Assembly: GCF_963674925.1 (NCBI RefSeq) | Contig: NZ_OY771647.1 | Coordinates: 139,501-203,500 of the forward strand | Origin: an uncultured Draconibacterium sp. | GTDB taxonomy: Bacteria; Bacteroidota; Bacteroidia; Bacteroidales; Prolixibacteraceae | Direction: 5' to 3' | Length of the DNA stretch: 64,000 nt | Shown here: positions 54,494 through 62,527 of the stretch, in pieces | Numbering within the stretch: the stretch's first letter is position 1 | Layout of the letters: each line of letters begins with the position of its first letter | Notes under the pieces: generated by a model | What the model was told of the DNA's origin: nothing | Databases searched by the model: none | Seen by the model: the letters and a program-made list of their open reading frames with translations, nothing else | Position numbers and translations under genes: made by a program

Positions 54494-55150
54494 ATGAGTA
54501 GAAAATATATCATTCTTGTTATCAGTGTTGTTTTGATCGGACTCTCGTCGTGTGTTTCGAAAAAGAAATACCTTGAGATGGAAGCCGGCAGATTAAAAGC
54601 CGAAGAACTTTCGCGAAAACTCGATGCCGAGAACAATGCTAAAGCCGAACGTATTAAAGCTTTGATTGCCGATTTTGAAGCGATGAAAAACGAGTTGATG
54701 GAAAACAATGCCATAAAAGAGCAGGACATTGCCTACCTGAAAAAAGAAATGGCTGTGCTGAATGAAGAACTAAACAGCAAACAGGAATCGTTACAGGAAA
54801 CCAGTTTTAATCTTGATTTTGAAAAACAACGATTATCCAACGCATTAGAAAGTAAAGAAGCGTCAGTTCAATCGTTGCAAAACCAAGTAAGCACGCTGGA
54901 AAGCGAAGTTTCAGAAAAGAACTCGGCCATCGACCAAAAGAACTTTGAAATTAACAGGCTGAACCAGGAAGCTAAAGTTCTGGAGGGTAAAATTAAAGCT
55001 GGCGAAAATGAACTTAACACCCTGCAGGGACAGCTTAACAATGTTCGTTCGGAAACGCAGCAGTTACAAAGTCAGCTAAAAGATAAAGATGAACAGATTA
55101 CCAAACTTACCAACCAGGTTAAGTTGTTAAAAGATCAGATTGGTAACTAG
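54494..55150 (+). CDS. Coiled-coil lipoprotein
   Basis: Lipoprotein of 218 residues. The ATG at 54494 (MSRKYIILVISVVLIGLSSC) fits the promoter; Cys 20 is the lipid site. The whole mature chain is a Lys/Glu/Gln-rich coiled coil (KAEELSRKLDAENNAKAERI; LESEVSEKNSAIDQKNFEIN). The start CVSKKKYLEME matches the N-terminus of the OmpA-type lipoproteins of Bacteroidota, but no OmpA peptidoglycan-binding domain follows. It may be a spacer or structural protein between outer membrane and cell wall. That role is an inference. Confidence 0.8.
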   Translation: MSRKYIILVISVVLIGLSSCVSKKKYLEMEAGRLKAEELSRKLDAENNAKAERIKALIADFEAMKNELMENNAIKEQDIAYLKKEMAVLNEELNSKQESLQETSFNLDFEKQRLSNALESKEASVQSLQNQVSTLESEVSEKNSAIDQKNFEINRLNQEAKVLEGKIKAGENELNTLQGQLNNVRSETQQLQSQLKDKDEQITKLTNQVKLLKDQIGN

Positions 55151-55312
55151 TCTTTTTGCCGGCTTTTCAAGAACACTTACAAATAGTTAAGATAATCTTT
55201 AACAAACAAAACAAGCATTTGCTTGTTTAGAGGAGTTAGAATAGTGAACTGGTTTAAAACTGCGTTTATTATTTGATTGCAAAAATTAATGAAAGTGCAC
55301 GCTTTCATTTGG

Positions 55313-55344
55313 AAGCCTGGTATCTTACCGGGCTTTCTTTTTTT
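55313..55344 (+). terminator. Terminator
   Basis: AAGCCTGGTA (55313-55322) pairs with TACCGGGCTT (55326-55335) with one G-U, followed by TCTTTTTTT. It lies between the coiled-coil lipoprotein (+) and the peroxiredoxin (-), which ends at 55441. Confidence 0.75.
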
Positions 55345-55440
55345 ACGTCAATAAAGGAAGAAAAAAAGGTACCTGCAGTGGCAAATACCTTTTTAAGTGT
55401 CTGATTCGAACATGCTTCTATGAAAAATTGCGTTTTGCTG

Positions 55441-56196
55441 TTATTCCTCGTCGTGTTCAACCTTGGCAGTGGCGTCACCCATCTGTTCAAACCACATTCG
55501 GTTACCTACCATATAGTACTTATCAGATAATTCAGGATTGGCTTCCAGTTCTGCTGTTGTATAAGGCATATAAGGCACTATAACATCGTCGCCTTTTTGC
55601 CAGTTGGCAGGAGTGTAAACAAATCTTGATTCGGTAAGCTGTAATGCTTCTACCATTCGAACATATTCATCCATGTTTCTTCCAACTTGCACCGGATAGA
55701 AATTTACCGAACGAACAATGTTTTTATCATCAATTACAAAAACTCCCCTAATATCACGGTTGGTACTGGTTGGTTCATGCAACATCCCATAAAGACGTGA
55801 AGCTTTACCATCAGGATCTTCAATAATTGGAAACTCAATATCAACTGGTCCCCTTTTCTTGTAATCCAGTTCTTCCAGATGCGCTTTCCACATTTTATGC
55901 AGTTCTACATTGTCAGTAGATATAACTGCCACTTTTACACCAAGCTTATTAAACTCTTTTTGTAAGTGTGCCAGTTCAAGTAATTCAGATGAACACACCG
56001 GAGTAAAATCGGCAGGGTGACTAAAGAGAATTTTCCAATTGTTTCCGAAATCATTCGGAAAAGTGATTTTCCCATTGGTTGTGTTTGCACTAAATTTTGG
56101 AGCTTTTGATCCTATTAAGGGGATTTTGTAGTCGCCAGCAGTGACTACTCCCATGGCCAGAATCATAGCCAAAAAGGTAAACATTAATCGTTTCAT
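55441..56196 (-). CDS. Exported 1-Cys (Prx6-type) peroxiredoxin
   Basis: Peroxidase of 251 residues that reduces hydrogen peroxide and organic hydroperoxides. ATG 56196 gives MKRLMFTFLAMILAMGVVTA, a signal peptide; a longer frame to 56268 is possible. The active-site motif is HPADFTPVCSSE with peroxidatic Cys 68, followed by ISTDNVELHKMW and the long C-terminal arm (YTPANWQKGDDVIVP) typical of Prx6. Most family members are cytosolic, so export here is a notable variant. No reductant is adjacent. Confidence 0.9.
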   Translation of the reverse strand: MKRLMFTFLAMILAMGVVTAGDYKIPLIGSKAPKFSANTTNGKITFPNDFGNNWKILFSHPADFTPVCSSELLELAHLQKEFNKLGVKVAVISTDNVELHKMWKAHLEELDYKKRGPVDIEFPIIEDPDGKASRLYGMLHEPTSTNRDIRGVFVIDDKNIVRSVNFYPVQVGRNMDEYVRMVEALQLTESRFVYTPANWQKGDDVIVPYMPYTTAELEANPELSDKYYMVGNRMWFEQMGDATAKVEHDEE

Positions 56197-56481
56197 AACT
56201 TTGAATATTAAATGATTGCAACACGAAGTTACGGCCATTAAAATCCACAAGAATATGCTGCACAACATGTTTTGATTGTGACCAGAAACATTGCGTTTGA
56301 TGTTCCTGTACCACCAAACACAACAAATAACCAGATTGTAAGCAGTTTTGCAATTCTGATTACATTTTAAAGATTTTTATACCCTTTTATATTTAATATG
56401 AAAGTTCAAGAATAGACAAATTAAATACTTATTTGTATTCTATTAACAAATTATTGATTATTTGTCGAATTTTCGGTTCAA

Positions 56482-57228
56482 TTATTCGAGCTCATAATCC
56501 AGCTTAAATAATTTGGAATACTGCACAATCGACTCCCTCACCTGGTATTCCGTGGCGGTATAATGCAGAACATTTTGCCCGTTAAACCACATCATAAAAG
56601 TATCGGCATAAGCCTCATTCAAACCGGTAAGTTTCATTACCATTTCTTTATTGTAGTTTCTCGAGTGCATTTCCCAATTTCTCATTATCGCCATGTCCTC
56701 GCGTACCTGTCGTTTGCGTTTTTCGCGTTTACCGTAATAATGTGCAAATGATAAAGGACTTACCAGTGCTGCAATAATCGGAGGTTTTTCATTAAATGCA
56801 TCGCCTCTCAACGTAGGGTCAAGATCTGTTGGATTTCCGTGATCGAAATAATCCAGCTGCCGGGCTTCGCCTTCAACGGTAACTTCGCCAACATTATAAA
56901 GTACAGGGTCCATGTAAAACGTAAGCATTTCGTATCCGGTGTAATAGGATGGTACTTTCAGAATAAAAGTTTTGTAGCCCACAGAAGTAATTTCGAGCGA
57001 ATCGATATTAAGCAACTCCAGTGTAAATATTCCCTCGCCGTTGGTAATCGTTCCGCTGTGTGTGCGGTGGTTTATAATGTTGGCATAAGGAACTGCTGAA
57101 CTATCGGATGAACTCAATATTTTAGCCTTTAGTTCAATCAACATCGGATCAACCGGATAATTCTCGTCCTGCGCCCAACCAGAAATACTCGTCAAAACAA
57201 CTAATAGCAGCAGTAAATATTTATACAT
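56482..57228 (-). CDS. Secreted protein with carboxypeptidase regulatory-like domain
   Basis: Exported protein of 248 residues. Signal peptide (ending SISGWAQ), then a CarboxypepD-reg-like domain at ~30-115 (IELKAKILSSSDSSAVPYAN, GTITNGEGIFTLELLNIDS, SVGYKTFIL), then a helical C-terminal part (EKRKRQVREDMAIMRNWEMH). Many Bacteroidota envelope proteins share this layout. Function unknown. It is upstream of and co-directional with valS, separated by about 150 bases containing a terminator. Confidence 0.78.
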   Translation of the reverse strand: MYKYLLLLLVVLTSISGWAQDENYPVDPMLIELKAKILSSSDSSAVPYANIINHRTHSGTITNGEGIFTLELLNIDSLEITSVGYKTFILKVPSYYTGYEMLTFYMDPVLYNVGEVTVEGEARQLDYFDHGNPTDLDPTLRGDAFNEKPPIIAALVSPLSFAHYYGKREKRKRQVREDMAIMRNWEMHSRNYNKEMVMKLTGLNEAYADTFMMWFNGQNVLHYTATEYQVRESIVQYSKLFKLDYELE

Positions 57229-57339
57229 AAGTGCGTAATTCTATTCCGTATACAAATCTATGCAAAAGAATTTAACCATTTTGAAGATAACACTATTTAA
57301 CTGGTTTTTAACAGATGTTAAGGGGATTGAAAGATTAAA

Positions 57340-57370
57340 CTGAGCGGGTGACTTGAAGTCACCCGCTCAG
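57340..57370 (-). terminator. Terminator of valS
   Basis: CTGAGCGGGTGAC (57340-57352) pairs perfectly with GTCACCCGCTCAG (57358-57370), loop TTGAA. On the minus strand TTTAATC follows. It lies 10 bases below the valS stop. Confidence 0.75.
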
Positions 57371-57379
57371 TAGAAATAT

Positions 57380-60016
57380 TTATTTCATTGAAGCGATGCG
57401 CTCTTCCAACACTTTAATATTGGCTTCGGCATCGGCCTGTTTTGCTTTTTCTTTGGCAACTACCGCTTCGGGTGCATTATTTACGAAACGTTCGTTACTC
57501 AGCTTTTTCATTACCGAATTCAGGAATCCTTTGGCGTATTTCAACTCCTCTTCCAGTTTTTCCAATTCTTCTTCCACATCAATAAATCCATCAAGCGGAA
57601 TATAGAAACTGGTTGATTTTACCCGGAATGAAGCTGCTCCTTTAACTTCTTCGTCAACAACAGTCAATTCAGTAAGATTACCTAGTTTTATAAGAATGCT
57701 GTTGAATTTGGCATCAAAACCTTTATCGCCTTTTTGCACCGAAAAATCGATGGCATCTTTAAAGGCAATATTTTTGTCTTTACGGATTTTACGAATTCCG
57801 GATACCGCTTCTTTTACATCCTCGAAAGTGGCGAGCAGTGCCGCGTCGTAACTTGTGTTAGCCGGCAACTGGCTGATCATGATACTCTCGCCTTCTTTAC
57901 GTTCATCAAGCAACTGCCAGATTTCTTCGGTAATAAACGGCATAAACGGGTGCATCAGTCGCAACATCTGGTCGAACAGCTCAACGATCTCAGCATAAGT
58001 CTTTGCATCAATTGGTTGTTGATAGCCTGGTTTTACCATTTCAAGCAACCACCCCGAAAATTCGTCGCGTACAGTTGTGTACACCGTCATTAACGCTTCC
58101 GAGATTCGGAATCCATCAAACTGTGTATTTAACGTTTCTACCACCTGAGCCAGTTTATTCTTAAACCACTCGATGGCCAGTTTTGAATGTTCCGGTTGTT
58201 CGATATCAGAAGATACCTCCCAGTTTTTCACCAAACGGAAAGCATTCCATATTTTTGTTGAGAAACCTGCTCCCTGTTGCGGCAGACCTTCATCGAAAAG
58301 CAAATCGCCACCAGCAGGAGAACAAAGTAACATTCCCACACGAACACCGTCGGCACCGTATTTGGCGATTAAGTCCAGCGGATCGGGTGAGTTACCCAGC
58401 GATTTCGACATTTTACGGCGTTGTGCATCGCGCACCATTCCGGTAAAATAAACATTCTTGAACGGAAAATCATCGCGGTACTCGTAACCGGCAATAATCA
58501 TTCGGGCCACCCAGAAGAAAATAATATCGGGTGCAGTAACCAAATCCGAACTTGGGTAATAATAGTTTACCTCTTCGTTCTCCGGCTCACGAATTCCATC
58601 GAAAACCGATATCGGCCACAACCAGCTCGAGAACCAGGTATCCAAAGCATCTTCGTCTTGTTTCAAATCGGCAGCAGTCAATTCTGCATTTCCCGATTTT
58701 TCTTTTGCCAATTCCAGCGCTTCTTCTGCAGATTCGGCACAAACATAAGTTCCGTCGGGCAGATAGTACACCGGAATTTGATGTCCCCACCACAACTGGC
58801 GGCTAATACACCAGTCTTTTATGTTGCCCATCCAATGTTTGTAGGTATTTTTAAATTTCGGAGGATGGAAGCTGATGGTATCATTCATCACGTTCTCCAA
58901 AGCCGGTTTTACCAGTTCTTCCATTTTCAGGAACCACTGTGCCGACAATTTTGGTTCGATGATCACATCTGTTCTTTCCGAGAAACCAACCTTATTGGTA
59001 TAGTCTTCTATTTTAGTCAGGTTTCCTGTCTTCTCCAGTTCAGGAACAATTTTATCGCGAACAACAAAACGGTCTTCGCCAACAAACAGCTCAGCCTTTT
59101 CATTTAGTGTTCCGTTATCGTTAAAAATGTCGATGGATGGCAGGTTATATCTCAGGCCAATTTCGTAGTCATTTATATCGTGGGCCGGTGTAATTTTCAA
59201 ACATCCGGTACCAAATTCCATGTCAACATATTCATCCTCGATAATCGGGATTGAACGGTTGATCAGCGGTACCAAAACACGTTTCCCTTTCAGGTGCGCG
59301 AAACGCTCGTCGTTCGGGTTTACACAAACGGCAGTATCGCCCAAAATCGTTTCAGGGCGGGTAGTTGCAATGGTTACAAAACCGTCTTCACCTTCAATTT
59401 TATAATTCAGATAATACAGTTTACCCTGCATCTCTTTGTAGATCACTTCCTCATCAGAAAGTGCCGTTTTAGCTGCCGGGTCCCAGTTTACCATACGCAC
59501 CCCGCGGTAAATCATTCCTTTGTTAAACAGATCGACAAAAACTTTGATTACCGACTCGCTGCGGGCTTCGTCCATGGTAAAAGCTGTACGATCCCAGTCG
59601 CACGAAGCACCTAGTTTTTTCAGCTGCTCGAGGATAATACCTCCGTGTTTATCGGTCCATTCCCAGGCATGTTTCAAGAATTCGTCGCGCGAAAGATCAT
59701 ACTTATCAATTCCTTCAGCATTTAGTTTGTTTACCACCTTTGCTTCGGTAGCAATCGATGCATGGTCGGTACCCGGCACCCAGCAGGCATTTTTACCGGT
59801 CATACGCGCGCGGCGGACCAGAATATCCTGAATGGTATTGTTAAGCATGTGCCCCATGTGCAACACGCCGGTTACGTTTGGCGGCGGAATTACAATTGTG
59901 TAAGGTTCGCGCTCGTCGGGTGTGGAGTGGAAAAAGTTGTTATCCATCCAGTATTTGTACCATTTATCTTCAACCTCGACAGGGTTGTACTTGCTCGGAA
60001 TTTCCATCTGACTCAT
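57380..60016 (-). CDS. valS: Valyl-tRNA synthetase
   Basis: Class Ia tRNA synthetase of 878 residues that charges tRNA-Val. ATG 60016 (MSQMEIPSKYNPVEVEDKWY) is chosen; a longer frame to 60076 is unlike other ValS starts. The HIGH motif is PPPNVTGVLHMGHM (His 53, His 56) and KMSKS is RRKMSKSLGNSPDP. The editing domain lies between them (TTRPETILGDTAV). A C-terminal coiled coil (EKLEEELKYAKGFLNSVMKKL) closes the protein. Length matches ValS. No T-box or leader was seen. Confidence 0.97.
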   Translation of the reverse strand: MSQMEIPSKYNPVEVEDKWYKYWMDNNFFHSTPDEREPYTIVIPPPNVTGVLHMGHMLNNTIQDILVRRARMTGKNACWVPGTDHASIATEAKVVNKLNAEGIDKYDLSRDEFLKHAWEWTDKHGGIILEQLKKLGASCDWDRTAFTMDEARSESVIKVFVDLFNKGMIYRGVRMVNWDPAAKTALSDEEVIYKEMQGKLYYLNYKIEGEDGFVTIATTRPETILGDTAVCVNPNDERFAHLKGKRVLVPLINRSIPIIEDEYVDMEFGTGCLKITPAHDINDYEIGLRYNLPSIDIFNDNGTLNEKAELFVGEDRFVVRDKIVPELEKTGNLTKIEDYTNKVGFSERTDVIIEPKLSAQWFLKMEELVKPALENVMNDTISFHPPKFKNTYKHWMGNIKDWCISRQLWWGHQIPVYYLPDGTYVCAESAEEALELAKEKSGNAELTAADLKQDEDALDTWFSSWLWPISVFDGIREPENEEVNYYYPSSDLVTAPDIIFFWVARMIIAGYEYRDDFPFKNVYFTGMVRDAQRRKMSKSLGNSPDPLDLIAKYGADGVRVGMLLCSPAGGDLLFDEGLPQQGAGFSTKIWNAFRLVKNWEVSSDIEQPEHSKLAIEWFKNKLAQVVETLNTQFDGFRISEALMTVYTTVRDEFSGWLLEMVKPGYQQPIDAKTYAEIVELFDQMLRLMHPFMPFITEEIWQLLDERKEGESIMISQLPANTSYDAALLATFEDVKEAVSGIRKIRKDKNIAFKDAIDFSVQKGDKGFDAKFNSILIKLGNLTELTVVDEEVKGAASFRVKSTSFYIPLDGFIDVEEELEKLEEELKYAKGFLNSVMKKLSNERFVNNAPEAVVAKEKAKQADAEANIKVLEERIASMK

Positions 60017-60423
60017 CTTGAAATATCTAGCTAAAAATTTGAGGTGCAAAAGTACAATTAAAAGTTTAGAGTTCAATGTTCAACAGGAAGAGTTTAGATT
60101 CTGAAGGTTAAGAATTAAAAAAAGAAAGTAGTTCCGATTAATTCGTTATCTGATAAAGGCCATTTTTTAAGTTCTGTGAGCGACCTGCAACTTTATAAAA
60201 AAGATAACGAATCAAATTCTTTTCCACCACGCGGCTGTAGCCTGGTGAAAGTCAAAGTATAAGAAAGCTGGCTTTAGCCTTTAATTCAATAAAGTTAACG
60301 GCTAAAGCCTTTTCTTATAATCTCAATTCTTCACCGCACTAAAGTGCGGTGCAAAAAAAACCACGAACAAAGTAGGCTGTGCTACTTCGTCCGTGGCTGA
60401 ATTATATTTGTTATCGGTTTTTC
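60017..60423. other. Gene-free region with palindromic repeats and the amt terminator
   Basis: About 400 bases without a gene. ACCACGCGGCTGTAGCC (60229) and GGCTTTAGCC (60272)/GGCTAAAGCC (60300) are related to the GGGCTAAAGCCC family. A TTCACCGCACTAAAGTGCGGTG hairpin-like segment (about 60330-60352) follows. At 60361-60396 a 16-bp hairpin lies behind amt. Confidence 0.6.
60347..60396 (-). terminator. Terminator of amt
   Basis: A 16-base arm at 60361 pairs with 60381-60396 with two wobbles. The A-run to its left at 60353-60360 becomes a T-run on the minus strand. Confidence 0.7.
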
Positions 60424-61659
60424 TTATTGTCGCGCAACCTCTCCATGGTAACCCAGATCGAGGCCTTTCTTTTCGTCCATGCGCCCTACTTTTACAGGCA
60501 CAAAACGGTTAATTGTTTTTAACATGACCAGGGTAAACACAAAACCCCAGGCCGAAGCAAAAACAATGGCACTAATCTGTTTTAGAAAGAAACCAAATCC
60601 GCCACCCATAAACAACCCGTTGGCACCATTGGCGTTAACAGCCGTGGTTCCGAACAAACCCAGCATTATAGTTCCAAGCACGCCACCAATACCGTGCACA
60701 CCCCAAACATCAAGGGCATCGTCCCAGCGTTGACGCTCAACAAATTTAACCGCCTGATAGCACACCATTCCGGCGCAAAGGCCAATAAACATGGCTGTTC
60801 CGAGCGTAACATAACCAGCAGCAGGAGTAATCGTTGCCAGTCCGGCCACCGCCCCGGTCATTAACCCAATAAAAGTCGGTCGTTTTTTCCCGGTGGTCCA
60901 TTCAATTCCCAGCCAGGTAATAGCCGCTACTGATGCGGCCACATCGGTATTTAAAAATGCCTGTGCAGTAACAGCATCCACATCCAGCTCACTTCCGGCA
61001 TTAAAACCGTACCAGCCGAACCACAGTAAACTGGTACCGATTGCTACCAGCGGAATATTGTTTGGGCCGCTGTTCTTTTCGGCACGTGCACCAACAAAAA
61101 ACACCGATGCCAAAGCAGCAAAACCTGCCGTTGCGTGCACTGTTATTCCACCAGCAAAATCAAGAACTCCCCACTCGGCAAGGATTCCGCCTCCCCAAAC
61201 CATGTGTACAAAAGGATAGTAAACAAAAATTTGCCAAAGCACCAGGAAAATAAAATACGCTTTAAAGGTTACCCGGTTGATAAAAGCGCCCGTAATCAGT
61301 GCTGGCGTAATAATGGCAAACATCATTTGGTAAGCCACAAAAATATATTCCGGGAAATTACGATCGGGGGACAAGGGTGTACTTGATGTAACACCGTTCA
61401 GAAAAGCTTTATCGAAATTTCCAATGATGCCGAATAAATCATTTCCGTCGGCCAGGGTTCCACTAAAACACATAGAGTAGCCAAAGCTTATCCACAGAAT
61501 AGTTGTTATACCTAACGACACAAAACTCTGCATCATAATACTCAGGATATTTTTTTTACATCCCAAACCGCCGTAAAAGAAAGCAAGCCCGGGAGTCATT
61601 AGCATTACCAAACTGGTAGCCACAATCATAAAGGTAGTTAGCCCTTTGTCAAACATCAT
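60424..61659 (-). CDS. amt: Ammonium transporter
   Basis: Inner-membrane ammonium channel of 411 residues with 11 helices. ATG 61659 gives MMFDKGLTTFMIVATSLVML, the usual Amt start; an upstream TTG (61689) overlaps a TATTTTTG promoter-like box (61687-61694), so it is less likely. Motifs are MTPGLAFFYGGL, YPFVHMVWGGG, AGGITVHATAGFAAL (first conserved His) and VWGVHGIGGVLG (second His). A PII gene is not adjacent. The gene is bounded by a terminator and a long AT-rich upstream region. Confidence 0.95.
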   Translation of the reverse strand: MMFDKGLTTFMIVATSLVMLMTPGLAFFYGGLGCKKNILSIMMQSFVSLGITTILWISFGYSMCFSGTLADGNDLFGIIGNFDKAFLNGVTSSTPLSPDRNFPEYIFVAYQMMFAIITPALITGAFINRVTFKAYFIFLVLWQIFVYYPFVHMVWGGGILAEWGVLDFAGGITVHATAGFAALASVFFVGARAEKNSGPNNIPLVAIGTSLLWFGWYGFNAGSELDVDAVTAQAFLNTDVAASVAAITWLGIEWTTGKKRPTFIGLMTGAVAGLATITPAAGYVTLGTAMFIGLCAGMVCYQAVKFVERQRWDDALDVWGVHGIGGVLGTIMLGLFGTTAVNANGANGLFMGGGFGFFLKQISAIVFASAWGFVFTLVMLKTINRFVPVKVGRMDEKKGLDLGYHGEVARQ

Positions 61660-61686
61660 ATTGCTAAGATTTTTAATTTCGGTACC

Positions 61687-61694
61687 CAAAAATA
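61687..61694 (-). promoter_or_regulatory. Candidate -7 element of amt
   Basis: On the minus strand this reads TATTTTTG, matching TAnnTTTG, 28 bases before ATG 61659. No TTG at the expected upstream distance was found. Confidence 0.5.
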
Positions 61695-62527
61695 GAATAT
61701 GACTTTGATAATTTGACAGATTTAGAGTGTCCGAAAAATCATTTATTTACTTTCTTGTATCATTTTCTTACATTTTAAAATCCGGCAAATATATTTTACA
61801 ACAACTCGTCAAAACAGGGTTCAGGTTTCGATCGATTCATTTTCAACCCGGATTTTTAAATTTTGGAAGGGGTGAATTATTCATCAAACAAAAAACGAAA
61901 GCAGAATTTGAAATTGAACGGGGTTAAAAGGTAAATTCAGAAAAAAGGAAAAACACGAAAAACAGTGAAAATAGTGACAAATCTCACCTTTTTTAAACTC
62001 ACTCTAAATTACTGCCAGTTAAACTTGAATTAATATTAGCCGTATTTATATCGCTTAACTCGCCGATATCCCGGAATCATCCCTACTATTTCAATGTGAT
62101 AAAAATTCCTACGCGGGTAAAAAAATGATGTATTGGAAGGAAAAGCCGACAAACTCTTCTAATATTATTCCATTCAGCCCTCCCCTTCCGGGAAAATATA
62201 AAAAATTAAAACGTACCGCATCCCTGCATTGATCACATAAAGCTCTGTTTTTGAGAACAAAATTCACCCTAAAGATTTTAAGACTCTTTTATCTTAATTA
62301 TTTTTTCCATAACTTGTTAACGATAAACACAGTTTAAAGAAGAGGAACACCATTAAATCAAACCATTCCGAATTCTTATCCATTAAACACAAACTCTATT
62401 TAACTATGTATTTCACACCTGACGCATTTAACAACACAATTTTAAAATTAAATAGTACTCACATATAGTCATTGTCTTCACCAATGAAAGACAAGACTCC
62501 ATCTATAAACACTTAATATAATCCATT
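61690..62527. other. Long AT-rich gene-free region between amt and the secreted giant
   Basis: 838 bases between divergent genes. No RNA gene, strong repeat or credible ORF was recognised; a 66-codon frame at 61727 has no support. The region should contain promoters for both flanking genes; apart from the amt -7 box I saw no clear elements. Confidence 0.6.

Noticed and set aside
61660..61689. TTG start for amt
   Set aside because: The TTG overlaps a TATTTTTG promoter-like box and adds a polar prefix before the usual Amt N-terminus MMFDKG.
61727..61927. 66-codon plus-strand frame upstream of the secreted giant
   Set aside because: No domain, no promoter and AT-rich composition like the surrounding gap.
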